Source: Echria macrotheca
Taxonomy: Eukaryota; Ascomycota; Sordariomycetes; Sordariales; Schizotheciaceae
Direction: 5' to 3'
Assembly: GCA_030411725.1 (NCBI GenBank)
Contig: MU839838.1
Coordinates: 310,001 to 374,000 of the forward strand
Length of the DNA stretch: 64,000 nt
Shown here: piece after piece, positions 1 through 10,712 of the stretch
Layout of the letters: each line of letters opens with the position of its first letter
Numbering within the stretch: position 1 is the stretch's first letter
Program-made: the position numbers and the translations under genes
Notes under the pieces: model-generated
The model's database searches: none
The model's input: only the letters and a program-made list of their open reading frames with translations
What the model was told of the DNA's origin: nothing

Positions 1-1410
1 GTCGGGATCAATGGCTTCTCGTACTCGCCGCTTGATCCAGCACCCATCGGCGTCTCGCTGGAGTTCTTCACAATGCCATCGTACTTCACCAACGTGACGG
101 CAACAATGCAATGCCTGGACAACTGGCGGGCATTGACCGGCGTATGGCCCCCTATCCGCATCGGCGGGACGACGCAGGATCGGGCCCAGTATGATCCGTC
201 CACCTCGGCCTATGTGGTATACTCGGTCGCACGGGCAGCAGATGCGCCGATGACCCTCACCTTCGGCCCGAAATTCATGACGCTGGCGGGTACATACCCC
301 GGGAGCGTCGTCCTCGGCTTGAATAGGGCAAAGAACAACATCCAAAACACCATTGCGGCTGCCAAGGTCGCCGTAGCAGAGATAAAGAACCTCTTGGCCA
401 TCGAGCTCGGGAACGAGCCAGAGTGTGCGACCTCCAAATATGCATACTATCAGCTTCTACTGACATTGACAGATTGGGTCAAGGACAAGCAGCCCATCGC
501 CTCGGGGACCTGGAATAATGTCGCCGACAGAGCGTCCCAAAACGACTGGAACATCCGTGTTGGCAGTGCCATCGGCAGGACGGGAATCATCCAGGCGGGA
601 AACTGGAACGATGCTCCTCCGCAATGGGGCGCCGCAGGTCTTATAGCTACCGAGAACGCGACCGTAAGCCAATACGTTAGACACTATGCCCATCACAACT
701 ATCCAGGGGGCAGCATCCAGAAGCTCATGACGCACTCAACGACGGTCCAGAACGTGCGTGGATTCAACGCCGACATTGCAGCCGCTCTGGCCGTCGGCAA
801 GGAGTATGTGCTGGGCGAGACAAACTCGGTATCGGGCGGAGGAGCAGCCGGCGTGTCCATGACGTTTGGGGCGGCGCTTTGGACAATGGATTATTCACTG
901 CGCGCCACCGTCAGCAACATCTCCCGCATCTACTTCCACCAGGGCACCATCGGCAACTGCAACTATTGCCAGTGGGGACGATACACCATGGGGGCGCCCT
1001 ACTATGGGGCCTACATCGCCACGGCGTTCATGGCGGGCGCTAAACACATAACCGCTCTCGACGCCGGCAACACCAACTACGCCGCGTACGCCACCTTCGA
1101 CGCTAGTGGCGCGCCGTTGAGGGTGCTGCTGTACAACTCGGATTACTACACCGGAAGCGGGCTGCGCTCGAGCCAGTCCTTCACGCTCACAGGGCTGACA
1201 TCCTCGACCGTCAGGGCAAAGAGGCTGACATCTTCTGCCGCAACGGCGAGGATAGACCAGGGCGGCGAGATATCGTTTGGCGGCCAAATCTTCACCAACG
1301 GCACATGTGCCATTAGCGGGACTGAGGTGTTCGAGACAGCGGCAGCTTCAGACGGCACCGTGACGTTCTCCCTAAAGGCGACGGAAGCACTCCTAGTGTA
1401 CCTGCAATGA
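1..1410 (+). CDS. GH79-family glycosidase (beta-glucuronidase-like), 5' truncated
   Basis: The reading frame is open from base 1, so the N-terminus and signal peptide lie outside the window; the ATG at 73 is internal. The protein resembles fungal family GH79 enzymes, secreted glycosidases that release (4-O-methyl-)glucuronic acid from glycans such as arabinogalactan. Two active-site motifs of this retaining (clan A) fold are visible: IELGNEPE, with the acid/base Glu at 415-417, and YVLGETNS, with the likely nucleophile Glu at 817-819. A Phe-Phe-Thr-Met-Pro segment near the start (IGVSLEFF) fits the beginning of the barrel. About 110 C-terminal residues match the beta-sandwich domain of the family (Glyco_hydro_79C). 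No intron is seen in the visible part. Family assignment is firm; substrate is inferred from the family only. Confidence 0.85.
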   Translation, partial: VGINGFSYSPLDPAPIGVSLEFFTMPSYFTNVTATMQCLDNWRALTGVWPPIRIGGTTQDRAQYDPSTSAYVVYSVARAADAPMTLTFGPKFMTLAGTYPGSVVLGLNRAKNNIQNTIAAAKVAVAEIKNLLAIELGNEPECATSKYAYYQLLLTLTDWVKDKQPIASGTWNNVADRASQNDWNIRVGSAIGRTGIIQAGNWNDAPPQWGAAGLIATENATVSQYVRHYAHHNYPGGSIQKLMTHSTTVQNVRGFNADIAAALAVGKEYVLGETNSVSGGGAAGVSMTFGAALWTMDYSLRATVSNISRIYFHQGTIGNCNYCQWGRYTMGAPYYGAYIATAFMAGAKHITALDAGNTNYAAYATFDASGAPLRVLLYNSDYYTGSGLRSSQSFTLTGLTSSTVRAKRLTSSAATARIDQGGEISFGGQIFTNGTCAISGTEVFETAAASDGTVTFSLKATEALLVYLQ

Positions 1411-2357
1411 GCGATTTTATCGATGCTGATTCGTGACTTGTAGCCGGATTCAGGTTTTGTCGTCAGCCCCCACACACTTGTTCCATCATCTGACTGCGGC
1501 TCTTGGGCGAGAACTTGGAGGAGCGCCCCTCCAGAGGAACACGGCGTCACAGGAAGCGAAGGGGGGATGCCAGGCCAATCAGAGCCAGCCAGTCGCGAAA
1601 GCCCAAATCGACGCAGCGAGCGGCAGGAACCGCAGACGGAAGGAGCTCATGCGGAGGCACAGCTTGTTGGTCCGTCCTCATTCCAGCCGACGCCTCGGGC
1701 TTCAGCGAACTTCAGGAGTTCAGATGTGACACTCGGAGAAGACCCAAGGTGGAAGCCACTGCGAGCAGCAAAGTTCAACCACCAAACACCGTGTCGCGTC
1801 GCATCAAGCGGCTGTCCCCGTTGGCGTGGGCGTGATCGGGCAAGGGGGCCCCTGCGCACGCTAAAATTTGGCATGCCCCTCCGTCGATCCTTTTTTTGGC
1901 CCACTCGCTTGCAGACCGCAGCGGACATTTCCATCGCATTTGGACATGGCACTTTCAGCGGCAGCGACAAACGCACAACGGGCTCTGCGAGCGCAGAGCC
2001 CAGGCCGTTGCCCGTTCGCAAAAGAGGGAAACAGTCCGTGCTGCGCGTAATCTGGCGAATGTCCCTCGTCCGCGCGCATCTTGTACCCCGCGAGAGCGGC
2101 GCGCGATTCGCCAGCCGTCCTCCCTTCCGCCCCGGGGTGCCAACGGGGCCCGGATTGTTGTCAGCTGCGGACGCCACCAGCCCAGAACCGAAAGCTTCTG
2201 CACGCCAAGAGCACGCTCGACAAGTCCCGTTGCCTTGCATCGAATATGGGCGGCCCTCCCAGAGATAAGGCCATCACCCAAACAGTCCAGAGGCAGCTTC
2301 ACTTATCTCCCACCCATCCCGCCGGTGCCCCAAATTTTCAGCTTCCCGGAAACCTCG
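1411..2357. other. intergenic, no gene recognised
   Basis: This 0.95 kb lies between the GH79 stop and the next ATG at 2358. Several overlapping frames are open by chance in GC-rich sequence, but none shows a recognisable domain or splice pattern. It probably holds the GH79 3' UTR and the promoter of the next gene. Confidence 0.5.
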
Positions 2358-3540
2358 ATGGCCTCTCAAAATCCCCAGCAGCCCAGCATGGAGCTGGCCA
2401 GAGTCGATGCTCTGGTCAGAGACGTGGCGTCCGCGTTCGAGCTCGGCCTCGACTTTTACACGAAGTTCAAGCAGAAGCTCGAGAGCCAGAACCACTACCG
2501 CCGCCATAAAGACACCACGCCGGCCGCGGCCAGCAAGGACGCCCTCAGCACGTCTCTCGATCTCTCGAGCCACCGGATCAGGGCAACGTACCAGGTCGGC
2601 TTTGCTTTGATCGGGCCGGATTTCTCGGCAGGCGATGGTACGCTCTCCCCGATGGTCTAGTAGACGCGCAAACTGACACGGTGAAGAGGAATGTCGGCAG
2701 AGTCTCACGACGAGCCTCGCCCGGCTCGAGCAGCGCGTCGACGACCTGCGGCAGGCTATCCGGTCGAAGCAGCGGCACTTTGTCAGCCTGAACGAGATGT
2801 TCCTCGCGTCCGAGGCGATCCGCATCCAGTGCGTCTCGGCGCTTGCCGAGCAGTACCGACGATTTGCCACCGGCCGGGCCGTTCCCCAGGAAATGCCGAT
2901 CCCGGGCAGACCGCGATCCGCATGCCGCCAAGACGAGGTCATGGCACCACCTCCGCCGCCAACCCGGGTCGAGCCGGCCCAGGACGACTTCGACCGGCAG
3001 ACGGCCGTCTGGTCGACCAATTCGGAAATACCCACCTTCCAGTCAGAACCTCCCTCGCCACCGCTCACACCCAAGATAGCTCCCGATGACCTCGAGTCCT
3101 GCTTCGGAGGTCCGTCCGAGGTGGGCTCACGCAACCCAAGACAGTCGATACGTCCCAAGAACAGTGTCTTTAGCATATTTTGTCCCGAGGCGATGGCACT
3201 CCAGGTAGACCCCAACCGGTCGATACCGACGACGTCGCGGGGCAAGTGCGTGTGCGGATACAAGTGGAACGCGCCGGAACTATCCGAGGCCAAGACCTAC
3301 CTTGCGGCGCGCGACGGCTTCCGCATCACGAAGCGGTTCCTCGCCAAGTCGCACTGCGACCGCAGCGCAGACGACGGGTCGGTGAGTCCGACGACTGACC
3401 AGCCGAAACCAGGCTACGGCTGCGTGTTGTGCACGTCGACGGGTCGGACAGAGACGTACGAGACGGCGGAGAACCTTCGGGCGCACATCAACGCCACACA
3501 CGACAAGTGGCAGATGCTACACGACAGGGATATGACATAG
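2358..3540 (+). CDS. hypothetical protein with C-terminal C2H2-like zinc finger
   Basis: Two exons are inferred, 2358-2637 and 2687-3540, joined by a 49-base GTACGC..AAGAG intron with a CTGAC branch-like sequence; the join keeps frame and gives 377 residues. The N-terminal ~150 residues are charged and probably helical (ALVRDVASAFELGLDF; ARLEQRVDDLRQAIRSKQR) and read like a fungal family that begins with such helical segments. The middle is proline-rich and likely disordered. The C-terminus has CVCGYKW and then CVLC followed by HINATH, a C-x2-C-x17-H-x4-H arrangement whose central spacing is longer than the usual 12, so zinc binding is plausible but not certain. An alternative donor at 2655 with acceptor at 2700 would change only a few residues. 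Function is unknown. Confidence 0.7.
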
Positions 3541-5449
3541 CAGGAAGGGTATAAAACTGTGGATGAGTTGGGTCCTACGTTGCTTCTTTGGGCGGGACGG
3601 TCTTGGCGTTCCCCGATCGGCTCGTTTCACACGACCCTACCGATAGCGAGGCTATAAATCCGGAGCGGGGGCGGGGAAGCACTTCCCGAGTATTTACTTT
3701 GGGTCGCGGGATTCCCTGTTTTGGGCGGATTTGCTTGTGGTTTTGTTATGATACCCCTCACATGCATATTGGATAAGTTAATATCATTCTTGAGCCAGCG
3801 CCTCGCACTCGTGTCACGTCGCTTTGAGGTTTGAGCCAACGGATCCGGGCTAATGTTGGCAATCTCGACGATATGCGGGGATGCCCCCTGCCGTGCGTCT
3901 TATGGTCCAGCTGGTCGGATATGGCCGTGAGACTGGATGTGACGCTGGTTGTGGGGATACCGGCGAATTTTGAGTCTGGGACACCGCCAGACTGTCAACG
4001 ATGCCTGCCGCGGTCAACGTCGAGACGAGTCTGTCATGCGAGACAGGTAGCAGGGTCCAATCCGGGCTGTCGAGATCGGTCGAATCCGGTACAGCAGTCT
4101 CGCGTAGATTAGAGGCTCAATCATGACAGCGGAAGGGTCTTCTCATATAAGGTTTGCTGGTCGAGGTTGTCAAGTCGTCACAGTTTCTCTGCGGAGACGA
4201 ACGGACTTGATTACCCTATTCAGAGTGTGATTCCTTTATTACGAATAGTGCTTAACGAGCGGTCTGATGCAATGCTCCTTGCTTGCTCCCTTCCATGCCC
4301 ATGTTGTAACGAACGATGATGACGATGCCAGTTCTCTCTGTCCCCCAATCTATCCAACGAATGCGTCCATCTCTCGTGGTATCTCGACCTGTCCCCGTGC
4401 TCCCCAGTGCCAACATCGAAAGCAACCCAGCGAACCCAGACTCCTTCACGTGTATCCAACCCAGCCTCGTGTAGCGATCGTAGATGGTAAGACTCCAAAA
4501 TGAACCCGTGCAGAACCGAGAAAACGAGCGTGCAGGGTAGAAGATAGAAACCAGAAACTCCAAGACAGGGAAAATGGTTGAATGAGACCCGAAATCAGAA
4601 ACGGACAAGGAAAATGAAATAAGGTGCAGCGGGAAAGTGCAAAAAAAGTGCAAAAATGAGGGCTCGAACCGGTTGCAAGCATCTCCCGCGAAGGAAAGAA
4701 CGGTCCTCCGTACTTAGAGCTACACCAGAGCGTCCTCTGGAGAGACGGATTTTTCAGGTTGAGCCCCCGTTGGAAGGAGTGCCTGGGAATTCCACTTATA
4801 TGCCCTCGTGGAGCGCTCCTTCCTCTTCTCGCCGGGCACCCTGATGGGTACCTCCCACGCCGTCCCATCCTCTCGAGACAATGAACCGTCTCAGGATTAT
4901 CTCATCCGTCCGCACCATCGAATATACCCTGGGAGATCCCTCATTTTCTTTTTGTTTATCACAATCCGCTCTTTTGTCCATCATCTATCCCACCCCCCAG
5001 TCTCAAGGTTGTCTCCCCAACACCGTCGATTTTCGTCCGTTCTCTCGTCCGATCGCCTTGTCCATTTTTTGCCGCGTTGATGTCTGGTGAGCCCGTAAAC
5101 TTGAGGCCGTCCGGACGCTCGATCGAGCTTCTCGTGATTCGTTTGAAATACGAATATTTGACGGAACCTGCTTTCAAACCCTTGTGTCAATCGCTTTGCC
5201 TGTAAATCCGCGTAAAGTAGGCAATTTGAATTTCTCCAAAGAAACGGAGAGATGAAAGGAGAATCAGCTCCCTCGTTCTCGTCACCTTCGAATTCCGTTT
5301 TGCAACTCCCAGGCTCTCGGTGAAACTGTCAATTCTCCATCGGCTCGTAGATTGCCATTTCTGAGAGGCGGTAATTCTCTTATTGAGGAGAGTAATTCTC
5401 GTAGAGATCACATCTCCGGCGTAGCATAGAAAACAGCAACATACCACTC
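3541..5449. other. gene-poor region; degenerate Pol III-like motif only
   Basis: No frame here has a recognisable protein or consistent splice pattern. On the minus strand, 4661-4671 reads as a perfect box B (GGTTCGAGCCC), followed by T5 and T7 runs that could stop Pol III, with an A-box-like TAGCTCTAAG about 45 bases upstream. The T-arm does not pair beyond two base pairs, so this is not a functional tRNA. Pyrimidine-rich stretches at 4800-5070 could be a promoter or leader. Confidence 0.4.
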
Positions 5450-5965
5450 TCAGAAATGCCCATAGTACATACACGCCATGACCACGCACGTGTACTTGTT
5501 GGAAATGATGGGCGTGTCATGAACGGTCCGGCACTCGACATTACCACAAGGCTCGGTGAGCTCGGTGATCTTGTGGCCGCACCGGTGGCTTTTTCATCGT
5601 GTCCTATTAGCATTCCTCTCTTTGGCTTCTCCCGTTCAAGCTCTTCTGCAGCTTCCATTTCAACAAGTGGCTATGCCATTCGAATAAGAAGAAAGCAAGG
5701 AATAGACAGAGGAAGAGAGAGAGAGAGAGAGAGAGATGACTCCGTCAGGGGGACATACTGAATAAAGTGCTTCCGGTAACACATCTTGCACTTCTTGTCG
5801 ACTCGTTTGCGAGATGGAATATCCCTCGGCCACAGAGGTGTATTAGTCGACGTGGACAATGGCAACAGCCTACTGCGGAAGCTGCCTGTGCTTGGTCTTG
5901 TCGAGCTCGGAAGGGTCAGGAAAGGGGGTGAGGACGAGCGACGAGTGCGAGGAGTTTGAAACCAT
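5450..5965 (-). pseudogene. cysteine-rich fungal protein gene with broken frame
   Basis: On the minus strand an ATG at 5965 opens exon 1 (5965-5874). A 49-base intron with GTAGGC donor and GACTAATAC branch region leads to exon 2 (5824-5759), which encodes a basic segment with KKCKMCYRKHFIQY. A second intron begins GTATGT at 5758, contains a CT microsatellite and probably ends near 5678. After it, two protein-like stretches lie in different frames: VEMEAAEELEREKPKRG, then CGHKITELTEPCGNVEC continuing to CVVMACMYYGHF and a TGA at 5450-5452. The frames differ by one base at an A5 run near 5594, so a single indel would join them, and another shift near 5676 is possible. Either this is a decayed gene or the assembly has indels here. 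No function is known; the Cys/His pattern suggests a metal-binding or disulfide-rich small protein. Confidence 0.45.
5715..5736. repeat. (GA)11 microsatellite
   Basis: Eleven uninterrupted GA units on the plus strand. It lies inside the second intron of the broken cysteine-rich gene, so it reads as CT on that gene's coding strand and may form its polypyrimidine tract. Confidence 0.9.
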
Positions 5966-7764
5966 TGATGCAACGTGGCGCGCCGGGGCAGAACTTGTTC
6001 AAATAGAATTCCAAAAGAAGCGACAAGACAACCCGACAGACTGCCTTGGATAGTTCCCCTTTCCTACGAGAATCCTAGGGCAATGATGGTAATAGTGTTA
6101 CAAGGCAATGTGGAATCGGAATCACAAGGGATGATGATGACAAGGCGTCAAGGTATTCAACAATCGGTATCCAGAACCAAATCCCCGAACCCAGCCGCCA
6201 CCCGATCCCCCTTAAGTATCCGGGGGGAATAGCACCAAGACCGCCTGCGCAAAAACCCCTCTCTGTCCCTTCCACCGTCCGGTCCCTTGGTTCACAATCC
6301 CAAGACTGTAATCCGCGCCAACATCGGGGACCTCGCTATCCCACCCCTCATGGCTATCATCCTGAAATCGTCCTAGACGGGGCAGCGAGGCAAGGAGCAA
6401 ATCGGATAATATCATCGGGGAAGAACGACAAGAGACAAACAAACAACCTGTCAGACGCTGCGGCGCTATAGGTCGTGCCCGGGTTCGTGTGTTATAGGGG
6501 TCGTCCATCGCTTCAACAACGACCTTTCCGGCCTATCACCTTCTACAGCACCTCGACTATTCCCGCCCGGATCCATTTGGCTGATGTCGGGGAAGGACGT
6601 GGAAGCATCGTGGCGCAAGAGGCGGCGTTATCCTCTGCTGGCCGGTGGCCGCCCCATCTGAACAAAAGGTCCTTCGAGACTCCGCTGCACGGGGGGTCTC
6701 GCCAGGTGCCCGGCTCCCTGCGTATAACGGGTGCCTGGGTGCATGTGTGACCTTGGCAGACGCCGGCCTACCTCGGGGTCAACGCCTGGGCCGCTGGTGA
6801 ACCGTTTCTCTACTTGTTTATGCTAGGTACCGCTTGGAACTAGTGGGGTTGGCTTAATGCCGTCCCTATATACATGTCCCGGACGAGATGGAGCTGACAA
6901 ACTCGTGAAGAAGCTTTTCCTTGGAACATCCCCCACCCAATCTGGGGACGCGGTCGACACAGTCGTTGTGGACGGTCCACCTGTTCCATCCACAACCCTC
7001 GGCTTGCTCTCTTGAGATCAGCCGCAAGAGCCCAAGCTCCCTAAACGGCCATGGAGCTCACCTCCGGAAGCTTTTCCGCAATCAAAACCCAGATAAGAAG
7101 CCGTTTCCTGGAGAGCAACCCCACCCCGTCAGAGCAAAAAAACTGGTCAACTGACTGCCAGCGGCAATATCCTCTGGCCGCTATGATTTATCGCTGGTCC
7201 CTGATTTGCCTCCTCCCCAGGCCGCCCGCACCGTCCGTCATGATGTCAATGCTGTCCCGGCCGCTCGGTGTAAATCTGACACACTGACCTGATCGACCGT
7301 CCTCGTCCCGTCGGGCGATCCCCTGCACTTCCCCATGCGACGCCCCTGCTGTGCCGTCAGCTCCCCGACCTCCTATCCCTGCCGTCCGATGGTTAACCGT
7401 ATTTATCGGACGAACCCCACACCACGGATAGCATGGAAGCCGATGCGGCCAACAGCCAGTCAGCATCACCAGTCGTCGAGATGAGCGACATATTGGGAAA
7501 CAGAAAAATATTGCGCTGTGGGTGACTCGTCAAAAAACAACCAAACGCGCCTAAGGGGGTAAACGGGGGTCCTTGCTGGCGAGGAAGAGGGTCGAAATCC
7601 AAAGACAGTGCCCGGGAATATGCAGCGCCATGCTATAGCACATGAACATACGGTCCGTGACCTTAGTCGACGGGTGGCGTGACACGCCCGCTCCAACAAG
7701 CGCAATATCGCCCTCAGGGCTCGCTTGGCTCTTCTCCCGTGGCTGCCCACCATCAACATGGCTT
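5966..7764. other. gene-poor region, no gene recognised
   Basis: This 1.8 kb separates the broken cysteine-rich gene from the 3' end of the IKS1-like kinase. The longest minus-strand ATG frame (6508-6212) has no recognisable motif. Nothing else supportable was seen. Confidence 0.45.
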
Positions 7765-10147
7765 TCACCACTCAGCCCACCCGTTGTGACGAGCGGCGGC
7801 GCACAACATTCCAAAGCGGGATGTAACCCATAGCGCGAGGAAGTGCAGCGCCAAAAGCGTGCACGAGCGGCGCCAGCCAGAGAGCCAGCGGCTCGTACCG
7901 GTAGCCACGCCGTCGTAGCCCGCAACCCCCACCCGGACCACGTCTCGGTTAGGCCTGGTGCCGACGACTCCAGACTCGGCGGCGTTGGGGCTCCACACAT
8001 CCAGCACGGCAAGCAGAAACACGACCACCAGAACGCCGGGACTGGAGCTGTAGGGCCAGCAGCTCCACCACAGGGATGACAGCTTGAGTCCTAGCAGGCC
8101 CAGACGCACGAGCGGACCGAACGACGAAGCATGGCGGTGCAGCCAATACGTGGCCCGGTACCACGCCAACACCCCCTCCTGTCTCATGCGTCCAAGGCCC
8201 GTCGTTGGTGGTGGCATGAGGAGGGGGGTCACGATGGTTGCGGGGCTGGCCAGCGGACCGCCGTTTGAGAGAGCCGCCGCACCATGAATGCCGGCTCGCT
8301 CCGGCGACCGCGATCCGCTGCGGGTGTACCCGTCCTGGCTGCGGGTCAGCGTCAACGAGTGCCCGTGGTTGTGGCCGCGGTGACGGGGTGTGCTTGGTTG
8401 CGGGGTGATGGAGACATGTTTCTGCAGCATGTTATGCGTGGATGGCCGTGAGGGATCGTTCAACGTGCTGGGAAGGTCATCGTCCGAAGTCGACGTCACC
8501 GTCGCGTGCTTGGTGGGATCTGTACACCGATATTAGCGTCAGCCGATCACTGGACGGAAAAGAGGGCAAACCTGGCACCGGCGTACTGGGGGGCATGGGG
8601 GAGTCGAGATTCTGAATCCGGCGGCCCCCGAGCCCAATGGACGACGGGCTGGAGCTACTAGCCCCTCGTGTTACCCCATCCAAGCTCGATTCGTTCTTCA
8701 TCGCGCTGAGGACCTCAATGGCACTTGGCCGCTCCGAGGGGTTGGCCGATAATAGCCTCTTCAGGAGCTGATACAGCTTTGACGGCAGATCCGGACGCTC
8801 CCTCCTCTCGTCTTGGAAGCCCTTCCAGTCGGTAATCTCGGCGCGGAGCAGGTCAATGTCTTCGAGCTCCTCGTGGACCACGTTGGCGCTCCGATAGGGA
8901 AGACGCCCGAAGCACATAAAGTACAGGATCATGCCTAACGAGAAAATGTCCGACTTGGTCGTGAAGTTGCCGTATCGACCGGTCTGGTCCTTCCTGAGCA
9001 CTTCTGGGGCGCAGTAGGAAATGGTGCCGGTCGACCCGGTCGAACTTCGCACCATATTCTCTGGTTGAACCTCGCCGAAGTCACTAATCAGACAAGTCAT
9101 CTTGCCGCCCTCGCTGTGGAGCAGGCAGTTGTTGGGCTTCAGGTCTCGGTGGATGTAGTTAGCAGCGTGGAGATATGCAAGACCCGACGTGATGTCCTTG
9201 AACAGGGAGTAAATCTCCTCGAACGGCAGCTTGCGCTGTGATGCAAACAGGCCGGACGGGCGCTCCAGGTGGCCCCTCGACCGTCGACGGATTTGCGCCT
9301 TGAGCTCCTCCTTGGTGGCCTCCTTGGGGATATCGCCAATGACATATTGCAGTAGATCGCCGCTATTACAATATTGCTGCAGGATAAACGCACACGCCAC
9401 GCTGGGGCCGAACCGGTTGAGCTTCACGTCCTCCAGCCACACGTGCCGGTAGGACACCAGGTTTGGATGCGAGAGCTTGGCCAGAAGCTCGACCTCCACC
9501 AGCACCTTCTCAAGCCACGCATGGTCGTCGCCAACAGGCACTCGCTTGCACGCAAAGTGCCCCAGGTGACAGCCGTCGATCTCGTGGCGGACGAGCAGCA
9601 CCACGCCCTTGCCGCCCCTGCCGAGCTCGCGCTCCTCGATGAAGAAGGTGTTGAAGTAGTTGGGACTGAAGGCGTTTCGCCGGATGCGGCTCCCTTCCTG
9701 CGGGGCCGGTGTGCTGCTAACAAACTCGGCATCTGCTATTCCGATTTCGTCTTGTGGCTCGACGGCTCGGACGGGTTCGACGAGTCGGCGGACGGGGCTC
9801 GGCGGGGGACGCGTCTGCGGCGCTGCGGTCTGCGGGGACCCTCCATCGCGCAGCATGCGGAAGTATTCGGGGCTAACATATGTTTCGTGTCGGTCGGGGT
9901 TGTCAAAGTGCCTTCCGGGAGGTGAGGACCGGAGGGGTTGGTGGCAGGTGGGACATTCGGCGCAGATTTGGAGCCGGGCCGACGACGGGTCGCGAACTAC
10001 AATAGCGTTGTTATGGCGACTGTAACAGACTCAGTCAGTGGTTTGTCTTCGACGCAGCTTCGAGACCATGTCTGGGGAGCTCTGTGGTATGACGTACAGG
10101 ACGATGTCGCCGTGGCCCTCGCGGGTTGCGTACGGGATGAGCGACAT
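7765..10147 (-). CDS. IKS1: IKS1-type serine/threonine protein kinase
   Basis: Three exons are inferred: 10147-10098 (MSLIPYATREGHGDIVL), 10019-8572 and 8519-7765, with introns of 78 (GTACGT donor) and 52 bases, giving 750 residues. After the short first exon the protein continues RHNAIVVRDPSS and a Cys-x2-Cys-x2-Cys segment (CAECPTCHQPL, about residue 35), then YVSPEYFRML, as in fungal Iks1 proteins. The kinase domain runs from about residue 140 to 450: glycine loop ELGRGGKG, VAIK-type lysine in ACKRV, catalytic HRDLKPNN (about 306), SDFGE (about 329) and the APE-like YCAPEVL. The tail is Ser/Pro-rich and ends with hydrophobic segments (LVRLGLLGLKLSSLWW; GVLVVVFLLAVL) that look membrane-spanning, also typical of Iks1. 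In yeast the protein is a non-essential kinase of poorly defined role. Family assignment is firm. Confidence 0.9.
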
Positions 10148-10712
10148 GGCGTGTCGAAGGCTCGTCACGGCGAATCGAGAGCTCAGGGTCTGCCTGTCGC
10201 AGCCAGACTACCCGTGCTGGTCCATAAATGATTCGAGTGTTGCTGGAGCGTGCAGCGGTGTAGGGGATGTCGCGTTGTCAGTTGAAGTTGCGGACGGTAG
10301 CTCTGCACGACCCTAATTCTCGGGTCGTCACTGACCGCGTCAGGTGGTCGGCTTTGGACAACGGCCACACGAGATTCAAAGGTCAGGTGCGACGTCCGCA
10401 TCCGTCGTAAATTCCACAGACAATAATTACATGTTACAACGTCAAATATCTGCCATTCTTGCCACCCAGGTTGCCAGACGGCGTCAGCCCGTAAATATGC
10501 AATGAATTGGCCAATCGACGACCCCTCGATGTTTCTCCGCCACGCGCCAGCCAGCGCTATCCCCGCCAATAGCGCCCTGGCTCCACAAGAGCTCTTCGGC
10601 GGTTTCACGCTCCAAGACATCCGACAAGACAGGGCATCCCAACGCCAAACAATGCAATTCGAGACAACAGCATAACCAACGAGAATACCCAACACAACCA
10701 GACAGCCATTCG
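10148..10712. other. intergenic between IKS1 promoter and permease 3' end
   Basis: This 565 bases holds the promoter of the kinase gene (transcribed leftward) and the 3' end of the nucleoside permease gene. A single telomere-like CCCTAA at 10311-10316 lies about 165 bases upstream of the kinase ATG. No other feature was seen. Confidence 0.5.

Noticed and set aside
4705..4740. 5S rRNA fragment (shared CCGTACTTA stretch)
   Set aside because: Similarity is limited to about nine bases plus scattered matches; the flanking 5S sequence is absent.
4655..4745. tRNA gene on the minus strand
   Set aside because: Box B matches, but the T-stem has only two pairs, and no acceptor-stem pairing or plausible anticodon arm could be found.
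6212..6508. 98-codon minus-strand frame as a gene
   Set aside because: No recognisable motif, no homologue recalled and no splice partner.
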